Positions 46,476-57,320 of a DNA stretch of 64,000 bases are shown one piece after another. The notes beneath the pieces are model-generated. The model was given only the letters and a program-made list of their open reading frames with translations, did not search any database and was not told the DNA's origin. The translations under genes were made by a program, and so were the position numbers. The number at the start of each line of letters is the position of its first letter. Within the stretch, counting starts at the first letter, position 1. Origin of the DNA: Siphonodentalium dalli. Its lineage: Eukaryota > Mollusca > Scaphopoda > Gadilida > Siphonodentaliidae. The stretch spans positions 148,189,365-148,253,364 of the forward strand of contig CP136068.1 of assembly GCA_032622095.1 (NCBI GenBank). The letters run 5' to 3'.

Positions 46476-47464
46476 GGTTAAATTATTATATGCTACGTGC
46501 CATCCAGACTCATCAGACATTACTAAAACATGTTTATCGTACATATTGCAATACACTAGAGCACACAGGAGCACCAATGGGAAATAAAAGAAAGTTAATG
46601 TTACGATTGATTCCAATTGATTCAGATGGTCAATAGTTACCATCCCAATTCATTTAGAATATAACATATTTGTCGCGTATAACTAAATGAAAAAGTTCAC
46701 TAAACGATATTAAATAACATGTTAAACACCGATATAAACAAACACCTCGTATGATTCATGTTCGAATTAAATTTCTTGAAACAATCGTCAAATCCCCGTG
46801 CAGTATAATAGTAGATAGCATTCCGATTTATGTCACGTGAAAATAAACGAAAGATGTTCAAATAACAATGCAACAAAGCAGGTTAAAGAACAATAGAAAC
46901 ACATAACGCGCAGCGCGCTAATGGTTAACGCGGGAATTCCCGTTAGAATTAATCGGTCGCACTTCTTGGCATGCGAATAACAAACCACGGGTCCCTCAAG
47001 TATGTCTCGAGAGACGCCCGCTGCATGAAATAATAATGTAAACGACAATAAACGAAATTGAAATTCCCAACTACACCTTTTACCGGACTCGGCTTCGGGG
47101 TCGCACTACTTTTAATGTGTCCCAAAACTCGACATTTCTATAAATAAAACCTCCATGCGTCCATTGAATACCAAGAAACAGTAGCTGATTATACACCGGA
47201 GGGCGAAATAATCAGCGGTCCTAAAGTGCCAACTAAGTGATCGACAATTGTACATCCAGCAGCCTGCTCTTTGTGTAAGGAACAATATAGAGCGTTACTT
47301 GTTACGTCTAAACTATTCCTGATAATTGAGACAATAAAGAGCGTGTGTCTGGTCTGTCATCCATCTGAACTTTCGAAATCACTTATTCGTTCGTATTACT
47401 TTAAGCTTTCTCGTGGCATAAACCGTCCGCGTATTAGTACAGTAAGAATTTTAAGTACATGGTA
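46476..47464. other. Intergenic, nothing recognised
   Basis: A small palindrome CGGGAATTCCCG lies at 46,931-46,942. No gene seen. Confidence 0.5.
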
Positions 47465-47600
47465 CAGAGGGGGGGGGTCGAAAGACCCTTGTTGGGATCC
47501 ACCCACCCCCGCGTCCAATATTTTTTTCCGTTTTCGGCAGTTTTTTTCCGACCATTTTTGGACACCCACCCCCTTTTAACACTAAAACAGAGATATGCGG
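47465..47600. repeat. G-run/C-rich dispersed repeat
   Basis: GGGGGGGGGTCGAAAGACCC, then CACCCACCCCCGCGTCCAAT, CGTTTTCGGCAGTTTTTTTC and GACACCCACCCCCTTTTAAC. Best match is 13,050-13,145. Confidence 0.75.
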
Positions 47601-48176
47601 AGGTCATATATGTTGTCTGCAAGGAGGATAGCAGGTTTAATTTATTCGTTCTCGGGGATTCAATTTGTTTGTGACATTTCACCTGTGAATTTCATTCTTG
47701 ATTTATTCGGATTTACGAGCTTGTTTCTACTCTGGCAATACGGGTTTTTAATTGTAACATTATAATATCGAGTGGTTGGCTTTGGTGCACATGTACTTGT
47801 CTTCTGTCCCACTTGTGGGCATCATGTTAGTATTACTATATGAGAACATATGCATATATACATGTACATGCCTTTAAATAATTATAATGACAACTGTATA
47901 ATGTTTACTAATGTTAATACAACTCAGAGACCGTCGCTTCCAGTGAGGCTTTCTTCGTTCATAAATATATCATTACTTGATAACAAAATGAATACACCCA
48001 ATTCAATTGTTTATTCTCATCGTCAAATTAAGACATTACAGATATATATGGATATAATATACAATATATTTCAGTACAGGTATACATGTATATATTATAT
48101 ATGGCATAATAATAGAATATAGAAATGTTGGACGGTATTCGGTTATTTCAATATGTCAGGCGGGTGGTAATAAGCC
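47601..48176. other. AT-rich intergenic DNA
   Basis: Nothing recognised. Confidence 0.5.
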
Positions 48177-48720
48177 TCAGGCGGACCTGAATATTTCTAG
48201 GATCTTCTTAATAAAAACTGATAGATTTTTAACTGTCTTTTGATTTCGGGAGTTGAAAAGAGCGGCTAGTTTGTGAGTGTTAGGTCTCTGGTAGTAGTAG
48301 GGTTTCATGTATTTTATTCTAAGTTCATTAAGTTCCCTACATTTCATTACCATGTGATATTCTTCGCCGATTTCAAGATTACATAGTGTGCAAATTCTGT
48401 CTGAGTAATCCGTATTTGTCCAAGCACCATGTTCTATAGGGAGTTTGTGGTTTCTTGTCCGGAAGGCCATAATATAGTTAACTGATTTGTTATCATCTAG
48501 GGTTAGATAATTCTCTGATTCAAAGTTTGGCTTTATAATCCGGTAAAATGCGTACTTGCTTGATTTAGATATTGTGGTCCACCATTCTTGTATGTATACG
48601 TCGCGCAGTCTGCCAGAAATTGTGCGGTTAAAGCTTTTTATGCTTCGAACTTGTTGGTTGGTCCAGACAATACTCATACCGAGGCAATTAATTAAGGGTA
48701 TCTCGACCAGTGACTGCTAA
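48177..48720 (-). pseudogene. 5'-truncated LINE, C-terminal part of ORF2
   Basis: The minus strand is open from a stop near 48,720 to 48,177. The product matches the end of non-LTR retrotransposon ORF2 proteins: RLRDVYIQEWW, FRTRNHKLPIEHG, a CX2CX8HX4C zinc knuckle (CTLCNLEIGEEYHMVMKC) and MKPYYYQRPN. RT itself is missing. The fragment at 55,556-55,848 is the same family. This family differs from the 17.0-18.7 kb LINE in knuckle spacing and flanking sequence. Confidence 0.8.
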
Positions 48721-49636
48721 CACAACAAATTGGCCCACAGTCGGATTATAGTCTTATAAATCATGACAACAATAACAAATGTGTTTAATAACAATCGGTC
48801 TCAGAATGTCGTCACCGCTATAAAATGTGTGTCACTTAATGCATGCCTCACGACAAAGCTACATCACCCAGAATGTGTTTATTATATACAGCGTAGATCA
48901 TATCGAAATTGAATATTTTCATATTTTGGTTGTCAAAATCTGAATATTTGTTTCAATGCTGTGACAATTTCCAACGCTTTCTGACAAGTTTTCATTTAGC
49001 TTTGGTATTTTATTGAACTAATGCCACTGTAACAGTAATGTCTACATAACAACGGCTCGGACAGCAAAATTATACCATGCACCGCAGAGCCACAAAGTAT
49101 GGAAACATCACTGACGTTGTAAAGCCAGAAAAAAGTCAGCACCCATAATATATTATACCAATTTACACATTTAGAATCTCAGGGAACTAAAGGAGAAAGG
49201 TGGTGTTAAGAATTAACACTTTAGTGCAAATTATTGTGGTTCAGTGCAATTTAATAATAATACTTCAGTTCTAATGATTTACAATGAAACATGAAAAGTG
49301 ATAGATGTGAAATAATCTTCTTGTAAAAAAAAGTCTGGTAATTGAAATCGGTGCAGGCTATGAATTTTCTAATAGGGTTCATATATGCCAATACAATTAC
49401 ACATATTGCGTCTAGATGCTGTGATGGGGTAGCGACTTAATTCCAGCTTATTAATTCATAGTGATGTCTAGCTATATAAAAGACACTGTATTGACGATAG
49501 TATCCAATCATCTAACATCATTCTAAATAAATGAATGGGAATCCATATGGTATTTCTCTGCTTGTCATCATATATGATCACTTCTCACAATATGCACAGT
49601 AGACAATTCCAATCCCGGAGTATATTTGAGAGTATA
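48721..49636. other. Intergenic, nothing recognised
   Basis: No gene or matched repeat. Confidence 0.5.
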
Positions 49637-49688
49637 TGTGACCCGCCATATCAAATCCAGTCGGAAGTCGGGATTTTTTTTACCCTGT

Positions 49689-49732
49689 GCCAATGCATTC
49701 TCTTATATTCTCGTATAAGAGAATGCATTGGC
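49689..49732. repeat. Palindrome P2, shortened centre
   Basis: GCCAATGCATTCTCTTATA directly facing TATAAGAGAATGCATTGGC around a short TTCTCG centre; 44 bp. Confidence 0.9.
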
Positions 49733-49940
49733 CTAACAATTTTTTACAATTTTAATAATTTGTTCTTGTATTCTTATATAATTTCTCCCATACAGAGCCC
49801 CAGCCAAACATGAGCAGACGACACTCTTCTATGTGCTTCTATATATGTGTGGGGCTCCCTACAGGGTAATGGATGTTTTTTTTATTTTATGTCCTAAAAA
49901 TTGTAACATTTATTTTAAAAAAATGATAAAAAATTGTTAA

Positions 49941-50011
49941 GCCAATGCATTCTCTTATATATATGCGAGGCGACCTATGGTCGACTCGTATATATAAGAG
50001 AATGCATTGGC
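49941..50011. repeat. Palindrome P3
   Basis: 71 bp: GCCAATGCATTCTCTTATAT, then ATATGCGAGGCGACC, TATGGTCGACTCGTATATAT and AAGAGAATGCATTGGC. About 30 paired bases per arm. Confidence 0.9.
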
Positions 50012-50063
50012 ACAGGGTAAAAAAAATCCCGACTTCCGACTGTATTTGATATGGCGGGTCATA

Positions 50064-50599
50064 TATTCGTAATCGTTCTTAATACAGTTTAGGGTATAGT
50101 GACGTTGTGTTTGTTTTTCTGCAATTCCAATTTCATTTTATGTAAGTCGGCACTCGTAATGCATAATCCACCTTCGATGATGTGTTATGACTAGAGTTCT
50201 CTTCACATAATGTTAAAATCCATCTTGCCCAAATATTTACCAATATGATTTTTTTTTGCCAAAATGAAAATATTTTTTGCCATTTGCCTGATTGAGCAAC
50301 ACGATAAAGAAGAAAGTGACTAAGCAGGGGGGGGGGGTCTGCAATGTTTAGGGGGTTTGAGTTCACCATCAGTTAATAATGAGGGATGACACCAATGGGT
50401 CAGCTTGCTAAATGTTTTCATCAAGGATCTATCAATGCACATTGACATGGAAAGGCTCAGGTTTAAATAGACTATTCAAAAACCAATAATAAAATAAAAC
50501 ATAAAGGTGTTAAAACAAACTTTAACCGATTTCAGCGATATTCGGTACATGGGTCTAGGTTCACCTCTATATGGGAGCTGTCAAATTTGAATGATTTTC
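50064..50599. other. Intergenic with a short G run
   Basis: A G run of about nine bases at 50,329. No gene. Confidence 0.5.
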
Positions 50600-51010
50600 G
50601 ATAAAAAAAAACATGGCCACTGGCAGCCATCTTGGATTTTGCACTTTGCATCACTAAATCCTTTAGCACACCCTACAGAGTTTATCTCTCATCCGATTAT
50701 CACCAAACTTTATATGAATCCTCAGTGTGACCTTTCGATGGGTGCCTACCATTTTTTCCCAATTCTGTAAAAAACAACATTGCTGCCAGCGGCCATCTTG
50801 GATTTTACTCTTTGTATGACTAAATCCTTTAGCACATCTTACAGGTCACATTTCTCATCCAATCGTCACCAATCTTCATATCGATCTTCGGGTGACCTCA
50901 AGAAAGGAAGCCTCCCTTTTTTTCCCGAAATTTGTTCAAAACAAAAATAGCCACCAGCAGCCATCTTGGATTTCAAATGTGAATCCATCAGCACAACCTA
51001 CAGCCCACAT
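50600..51010 (+). repeat. Three ~165-bp units of the AAGATGGC family
   Basis: AGCCATCTTGGATTTTGCAC, GGCCATCTTGGATTTTACTC and AGCCATCTTGGATTTCAAAT mark units at about 50,627, 50,791 and 50,959. Each continues with an AAATCC.TTAGCACA segment and CTCATCC(A/G)AT. The core CCAAGATGGCNGCC (inverse) matches the YY1 site consensus. Confidence 0.8.
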
Positions 51011-51079
51011 TTATATGAGAATTGCTTTGAATCTTTACAGCCATAAGTAGACAACTAAGTAAAATAGTCATTTGAAGCA

Positions 51080-51205
51080 GTTTGAAGGGGGTGGGTCCCT
51101 ATCCCATAATCGAAAAAAATCTAAATTAGGGGGTGGTGGGAACCCAGTGGGCGGAAAAAATAAAAAAGCGCCTAGTGTCCGGAAATGTTTTCCTGACCCC
51201 CCCCC
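51080..51205. repeat. G/C-run dispersed repeat
   Basis: GGGGGTGGGTCCCTATCCC, then GGGGGTGGTGGGAACCCAG, GGGCGGAAAAAATAAAAAA and a C10 run ending GG. It resembles an inverted version of the end segments of the G-run element (19,136; 61,207). Confidence 0.55.
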
Positions 51206-51960
51206 CCGGACTAAGCGGAATTAAGTCCTAGGGTGCAGAGATTGCGTTCCAGCACACGGACTGATAGGCATGGTGGTAGCTAACGTCAAATCGTGAGTAA
51301 GCATCATCGACCAGAACATATGCCGCAGCATCGATTCCATCGAATGAATTCATCTTGAGTGTTTTTTAATTATCATCACGGCGCTTGATGCCACGAAACT
51401 CTACAGACAAAACGTATTGATGCAATTCATTTCTTGACGTAGGTGTCCACATCGTTGTAGAAGGGTATACGTCAAAGATTTTGAAAAGGAGCACAATGCA
51501 AATTAGTGGTGCGGTAAACGGGCGTCAATAGTTTCACTGTCTAATGGTGCCTATTGATTCACTTACAAATTATCTAATTAGGAGGCAATGAATAAGAAAC
51601 CTAACTCCGATCAGGCATCGTATACACATTCTCAAGAATCTATACAAATTATTGTGTATCAAGTTGAATAGTTGTCGATAAAACACGCATTATGATTGGC
51701 CGATAGCGGCTAACTGTTGTGTGCCATTCACAAGCATGCAACCATGGCAACCATGGCACCATGTAAATCTGTTTATATTTTTTCATACGAACGCGAAGAT
51801 GTATAGTGTAACTCAGAAAGTGAACAAACGTTGTCGAGAAAATTAATCGAAACCGCGCTGATTAACATGACTTTATTCAGTTTGTGATTTAAGTAACCCC
51901 AGTGAGCGTATCTAGAGATTTGATACACAGGAAATAATGTCAAAAAATTAACCATGTGCA
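51206..51960. other. Intergenic, nothing recognised
   Basis: A short tandem CCATGGCAACCATGGCACCAT lies at 51,742-51,761. No gene. Confidence 0.5.
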
Positions 51961-52100
51961 TGCCGAAAGGTCTTCCATGAAGTGCCGAAACGTCCAAGTG
52001 CTTGGGCCGAAATAGCCAAGGGCCGAAATAGCCAAATGCCGAAAACTCAGGTACCGAAACGTCCTGAAAACCTGGTGCCGAAGCAAATTCCACCGAAACT
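51961..52100 (+). repeat. Short-unit minisatellite (GTGCCGAAACGTCC words)
   Basis: About eight degenerate GCCGAAA-centred units at 15-23 bp spacing (51,962; 51,983; 52,006; 52,022; 52,038; 52,053; 52,076; 52,092). Confidence 0.8.
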
Positions 52101-52605
52101 CGCAAAGGGAAAACAAATGGAAAAATCGCGAATCGAGATTTTTATATTTTGACCAGTGCATGTGTTCGGTAGTTTCTATGGGCAACATTATTGAGATTTT
52201 CCAAGTCTTAGAGCTGACAGGTAAGCGCTCAGATAGCGTTATCGATTGTTATTGATTTATCTCTCTGTTACAGTTAAATATCTATTACAGAGACGTTAAC
52301 GACTCCATGTAGTGTTGATGTACTGAAGTACATATATACATCAGTCCAGTTCCAAATAAGTTGTATTGCCTCTATCCAATGCGAAGCTTGTATGGGACCG
52401 GAATCACCCATTACAAACGTATTGTCCCAGCCGCCGTCTCATTACGGCGAAGTGAGGATTTTATCTTACGTCTAAATATCAAACAGTCAAACAGCAGATC
52501 ATGAAGCACCAGTTTATCTTCACAAGAAGAGGAACACACATATACATACAGTAAATTGGATGTCGATACCATGGAAGTATATCTGATGGAATAATACATC
52601 TAGTT
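52101..52605. other. Intergenic, nothing recognised
   Basis: No gene or matched repeat. Confidence 0.45.
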
Positions 52606-52683
52606 CTCAAATGGTTTTCTTGAATGGTAAATTCTTGAAATGAGAACATGGAAGTATTTTACCATTCAAGAAAAACATGTGAG
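52606..52683. repeat. Small hairpin-forming inverted repeat
   Basis: CTCAAATGGTTTTCTTGAAT and GGTAAA face TTTTACCATTCAAGAAAA and CATGTGAG across a 25-base loop. Confidence 0.8.
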
Positions 52684-52982
52684 AATAATTTTCTAATTAT
52701 GAGCACTAATTTTACCTGCATGGTGAGAAAACTTTTTTCTTGTTTTGAACAAAAATATGCTCTTACACTCTTACTCAAAATTACAAATAAGTTTCCAATG
52801 AGCAACACAATATTCTAACACTACAGGAAATTAATTGGTGTCCTTAAAAACCAAATGCATACAAATATAACCGGGTATACACGTTTTGTTTTCATTTTGC
52901 ATATGATCTAATTTCCAACATATGGCACACAAACAGCTCGCATGAAGACTACTTTAGAGTAAACGAAATATCTTTCTTCTAG

Positions 52983-53299
52983 ATCATACCAGCATGGCGC
53001 GACGATTAGACTCGGGTCCCAGCAGGGTAACCTGGGTTACCCTTGCATGTTTCATTTCCTGTTTTGCTGGGTACTGGGCAAGAATTTCGTTGAATCCAGC
53101 AACGGCGATGAGCAGTTTCCTTGTGGTTAGCAGCAGCAATGCCAACCGGTGCCAGATGATATGCAGATACACACAGCGATGTCAGAAAGTAGGATTTCAT
53201 GCACAGAGCAGGTCATGTTTCCTGCTGGAGCCCGGGTATAGATTGTCAACAACCGATATGTTCAGGATTGTCCTCATGTTTGCAGAGAAGGCAGCCATT
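52983..53299 (+). CDS. Candidate host exon with hydrophobic leader and PAN/apple-like domain
   Basis: A T-rich tract ending TTTCTTCTAG (to 52,982) looks like a splice acceptor, or the region is a first exon; ATG at 52,994 has a good context (AGCATGG). 102 codons follow to GCAGCCATT|GTAAGT at 53,299/53,300, a consensus donor. The product has a hydrophobic stretch at about residues 13-27 (VTWVTLACFISCFAG) that could be a signal peptide or anchor, then a cysteine pattern at about residues 53-75, NRCQMICRYTQRCQKVGF followed by SCFLLEPG. That spacing (C-x3-C-x5-C ... C-x-L) is typical of PAN/apple domains of secreted or membrane proteins. Partner exons were not found. Minus-strand frames here are considered shadows. 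Confidence 0.45.
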
Positions 53300-53381
53300 G
53301 TAAGTTGTATTAGAAGTCCACTTAACCTTTTCATTTGGGTCCATGACGAGAGCTGTGCTGGTGCACCATTAAAGATCATGT

Positions 53382-53456
53382 GCCAGTGCATTCTCTTAAA
53401 TGTATATATGCGGGCCTCATCTAGGGAACCTCGAATTTATAAGAGAATGCACTGAC
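53382..53456. repeat. Palindrome P4
   Basis: GCCAGTGCATTCTCTTAAAT at the left and TTATAAGAGAATGCACTGAC at the right around a GGGCCTCATCTAGGGAACC centre. More diverged than P3. Confidence 0.8.
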
Positions 53457-53483
53457 TTACTAGGACAAGGTAAATATTGTTAG

Positions 53484-53552
53484 GCCAATGTATTCTCGTA
53501 TATATGCGAGGCTCGACATTGGAGACTCACATATATAAGAGAATGCATTGGC
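53484..53552. repeat. Palindrome P5
   Basis: GCCAATGTATTCTCGTATAT and ATATAAGAGAATGCATTGGC flank GAGGCTCGACATTGGAGACTC. It lies 27 bases after P4; the outer ends of the P4-P5 pair (ATGTGCCA / TGGCACAG) are also inverted, as in the 49.6-kb MITE. Confidence 0.85.
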
Positions 53553-53698
53553 ACAGGATTTTCACCAAATTTCTGGAAGCTCTAGTCATGGAAGGGTTAA
53601 TTTCCAAACAGTAATTTTTTTTAAATAAACATAATAGTATATCACTTTCATAATAGTCGGCTATCGAAATAGGGTGAAAATACTTGATACATATATAG

Positions 53699-53845
53699 AG
53701 GATCTCACATGCGTTTCTATTTTATACGGAATTTATCAACCGAGTTCACTAAATTCGATTTGAGCCGAGGTTTACCGAGGCTCAAATAGAATTTAGAGGA
53801 CGAGGTTGATAAATTACGTATAAAATAGGACGAGTGTGAGATACC
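53699..53845. repeat. ~147-bp foldback hairpin
   Basis: Left arm GGATCTCACATG, TCTATTTTATACGGAATTTA, GATTTGAGCCGAGG; right arm the complement, CCGAGGCTCAAATAGAATTT through TAAAATAGGACGAGTGTGAG. About 70 bp per arm with a four-base loop. A relative of the right arm is at 4469-4550 (GAGGCTCGAATCGAATTTAG). Confidence 0.85.
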
Positions 53846-54529
53846 TTTGATCACATGATCAAATAAACCCGAAGCAACGCGAAATATTCATCGAAAACAA
53901 CAATTATAAACTACAGCGATCGCAAGTTATTTGAAGAACGCCGTGACGTCATCGCACGCGCTGATATTAAACGTGTCTATTACCGATAATTATGAAACTG
54001 CTTTTATGGCCAAATTATGTGATAAATACTAATACTGTATTAGTATATAAATGCATAGTAAATATGCAGGCTTTGGTGAATGATCTAGTTATGTACTGAA
54101 TTTGATACCCTGTGTGGAATATTAAACGTAGTTTCTGGGTGTCGCTTAGATATTTATCACAACATTGTACTGCTACATTGATTTATATTAACTAGCTGAA
54201 ACAGGCTATTTTAAAAAATTAAATTAAATTATTTCTTAATAACATAATCGAAGAACTAACGCTGTTATAACATCCGCCGGGGTACTCCGAGTTACCACAC
54301 CAAATTTAGTTGAAATCGGTCCAGTCGTCTGGGAGGAAACACGCGAACAGACAGACAAACAGATAGATAAACATCATATATTACTCTTTTATATATAAAT
54401 ATTACTAGTGTGTAGAAAGCATTTATTGTGTGTGTTTATGTGAGTACATTTTATTTTATATTCACGCATTATATAATGCAAATATATGTCGATATTTTGC
54501 TGACAACACATTTTATGATTTAAGAAATG
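53846..54529. other. Intergenic, one transposon-like tail phrase
   Basis: ACCAAATTTAGTTGAAATCG followed by GTCCAGTCGTCTGGGAGGA and CGAACAGACAGACAAACAGA (54,300-54,366) is a phrase type common in ends of invertebrate mobile elements; I could not assign it. Confidence 0.45.
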
Positions 54530-54678
54530 AATGTAGTGGGTGTGTGTTATTGTGGGATACGGCGTAGTGGTCGTTGTTGGACATTGTGTGAATCGTGAAG
54601 TCGTTGGCGCACATTGTGTCACTAAATATGCCACAACGACCACATCGCCGTGGCTCCAAATAACACACACACTACATT
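54530..54678. repeat. ~149-bp foldback element
   Basis: AATGTAGTGGGTGTGTGTTA at the left faces TAACACACACACTACATT at the right; inner arms GTAGTGGTCGTTGTTGG and CCACAACGACCACATCGCC also pair. ACATTGTGTG occurs twice in the loop. Confidence 0.8.
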
Positions 54679-54926
54679 AAAGGTATTCAATCCGATCAGA
54701 GGGTCCTATATTACTATTTCTTTGGTTTCGGTGGTAAAACATATTTTAGCACGAGGCAGACTAAATTAGTGTCCCAGATCTCGAGAAATTAACGAATTTC
54801 AAAAATCGACATCTGATCACTCTGAGCTTTGATGTGTGGGTTCCTCGACTCGAATCAAATATGTTTTACCACCGAAGCCAAAAAAATAGTAATATAGGAC
54901 CCTCTGATCGGATTGAGTACCTTTAA
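54677..54926. mobile_element. 250-bp TTAA-flanked MITE
   Basis: TTAA at 54,677-54,680 and 54,923-54,926. Termini AGGTATTCAATCCGATCAGA and, inverted, AGGTACTCAATCCGATCAGA continue as a 65-bp TIR through GGGTCCTATATTACTATTT and TTCGGTGGTAAAACATAT. Its left TTAA overlaps the end of the preceding foldback. Confidence 0.8.
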
Positions 54927-55391
54927 TTTCTTATAGTTATATAGCTTATTGATGTTTAATCCTATAAAAAGCTGAATGTATTCTTATTTATTATCACAAC
55001 ATCTGCAGAGAATTTGAGACTAGCCCACGCAGCACATTAATTAGTCAGCCCAATATAATATAAGCACTCAGCAACGATAACGAGATCGATATAAATAACT
55101 GGCTTCAGATGCACTTCGGCTGGACTTTCAAAAGCACGCCCTATTGTTCTGCTGACCGCTTTTTGTGATTATTTCAGATTAGGTCAACCAATTGTGACGT
55201 CGTGTTCGTGTTACGGTCTATGTGTTATTGGAATATGAAATGGGTGACCCAATTGGCAGTTGACCAATCACCGAACATGATTTAGCGTAACACAGGCAGG
55301 CTATGTAATTATTTATACATTTACGATCATTTGCGGAATTTTATCACCAATAACACCCTGATCCCAATGCACTGTTGAAATTGTGGGCCTT
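54927..55391. other. Intergenic, nothing recognised
   Basis: A loose inverted pair (GGTCAACCAATTGTGAC... / TTGACCAATCACCGAACATG) lies at 55,182-55,285. No gene. Confidence 0.45.
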
Positions 55392-55474
55392 CATTTAGCC
55401 TACGCATGACGCGAACATTGCGTTAAAACGCGATACCCCTCTGTATAGAGCTAGAGGGGTATCAATAAAGTACA

Positions 55475-56188
55475 CCCTCTCGTGATATTTTTAACGCGGC
55501 GGTGAAACGCATGCAGGCTCTCTCTTTCACACACCAACAATAATGTCGTTTCACGCCTGATGAAATTCCGTACTAGGAATCACCGACTTGCCATCGAGAC
55601 AGGCTCCTGGGTTGGACAAGTTCACGAAGATAGAAAGTGTAAATTATGTAACAACGGCATTGGAGACGAATATCACATTACTTACTGATATCAGGAAAAA
55701 ATACATTAAACCATATTATTACACCCGACCCAATGCATTGAAACTGAACAGCCTGTTCAAAACAAGCAATAGGAAAACCCTTACGAACCTATCGATATTC
55801 ATCCGCGAAGCCCTCTTTCAGATAGGAGCCCCTGAGGCATTAAACTAGAAGTCCCCACCCCATATAGACACAACACCTTGTATAAAAGCGACAGAAAAAT
55901 CGCCCATGCAGGAAATGCCCATACATAATAGAATGACCTAAGGTATACTATATATGATTAACAATGTGTATGATTATTATCCAAAGCCCCATCCCCACCA
56001 ACCCCACCACACCCGATAACCCAAAAGAACTATAATAAGACAATTATACTGAGAGAGATAAACTCGGAACATGTCACATTCATTTATGTTGTTATCTTCG
56101 CGTATGTGCATAATTTAACTTATATATGTTTAATTCATTTTGTTCATGCTCATATATCTTGTCGATGAAAAGAGTAATAAAAAAAATC
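55475..56188 (+). mobile_element. 5'-truncated LINE insertion with A-rich tail
   Basis: Arm A passes directly from GGGGTATCAA to CCCCACTAGAAG, whereas arm B has about 710 extra bases. They contain KFRTRNHRLAIETGSW and a CX2CX8H knuckle (CKLCNNGIGDEYH), a frameshift or deletion, then YIKPYYYTRPN, all matching the 48.2-kb LINE family. 55,588-55,848 is only the second-frame part. The insert ends AGAGTAATAAAAAAAATC, a LINE-like tail. Confidence 0.75.
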
Positions 56189-56399
56189 TACCCCACTAGA
56201 AGTTTCAAGCTAATTACACTAACTGCCGCGTCGATTCTGTTGTCAACGACGGGTTTGTTCGTAAAAGGTATTGACTACAACACCGTGTGATAATTTGTGC
56301 ATGAATTATATTATTATTCTAATGTATTTGAGTCTTTATTCAATTTCTGCCCGAGATATTTTATATTCAATTGAAATTTTGTTCCCACTGAATTCTCAA

Positions 56400-57317
56400 G
56401 TTCCAGATGTCCGATCGTAATAAAATTGATACCCATAAATTGGCCAGAGACTGAACTTGCAACATGCAAACATTTGTCCTAAAATTATTTACAGAAAACC
56501 CACAAAAGTCACCTAAACGCAGCCCGTCATATAGTGCGCAATGATAAACTCCGACAATAAAATGTCTTCCAAAATATCTCTATAGTGGGGTTATTTGGGG
56601 TTTATACCCATCGATGTCCGATCGTAATAAATTTCATACCCATGAATCGGCCAGTGACTGAACTTGCAACATGCACAAATTTGTCGCTAAAATATTTATA
56701 GAAAACCCACAAAAGTCACCTAAACGCAGCCCGTCATATAGTGCGCAATGATAAACTCCGACAATAAACTGTCTTCCAAAATATCTCTAACTAGTGGGGT
56801 TATTTGGAGTTTATACCCCTCGAGATTATTTCAATTAGTACGTCATGTTCCTGACGTCCAATCACTCTAATGGTAATACATTTGGTATCGACGAATTAGT
56901 AAAAGACTGAACTTGCAACAAGCAGAAGGTTGCCGTTAAAATTAGTTATAGGAATAAAAAATAAACGGTTGCCGTTAAAAGTATTTGCAGAAATCCGACA
57001 ACAGACATTCAAACACAGCCAAACTTTCGACCAATATATTTCTAGTGTGGGTTTATATCGATTAATATGAAAACTCCGACAATAAACTGTCTTCCAAAAT
57101 ATCTCTATATAGTGGGATTATTTGGGTTTATACCCCTCGAGATTATTTCAATTAATACGTTAAGTTCCCGAAGTCCAATCGTAATAAATTTGGTATCCAC
57201 GAATTGATAAAAGATTTAACTTGCAACATGCAAAAGGTTGCCTTAAAAATATTTATAGAAATCCGCCGATAGGAATTCAAACACAGCCAACCTTTCTACC
57301 AATATATTTCTAGTTCC
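56400..57317 (-). repeat. Dimeric satellite in arm B
   Basis: Inverse of the arm A satellite: AACTTGCAACATGCAAA, CACCTAAACGCAGCCCGTCA, AATAAACTGTCTTCCAAAAT recur with the same two-half structure. About two dimers are present, fewer than in arm A. Confidence 0.85.
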
Positions 57318-57320
57318 ATG

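Larger units (their letters stand above)
49637..50063. mobile_element. ~430-bp MITE with two internal palindromes
   Basis: Terminal inverted repeats of at least 70 bp: GACCCGCCATATCAAAT, CAGTCGGAAGTCGGGATTTT, then ACCCTGTGCCAATGCATTC. The ends lie next to TATA/ATAT, so a TA target is possible. Inside each arm the sequence runs straight into a palindrome (P2 at 49,689-49,732; P3 at 49,941-50,011), giving nested fold-back structure. Confidence 0.75.
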
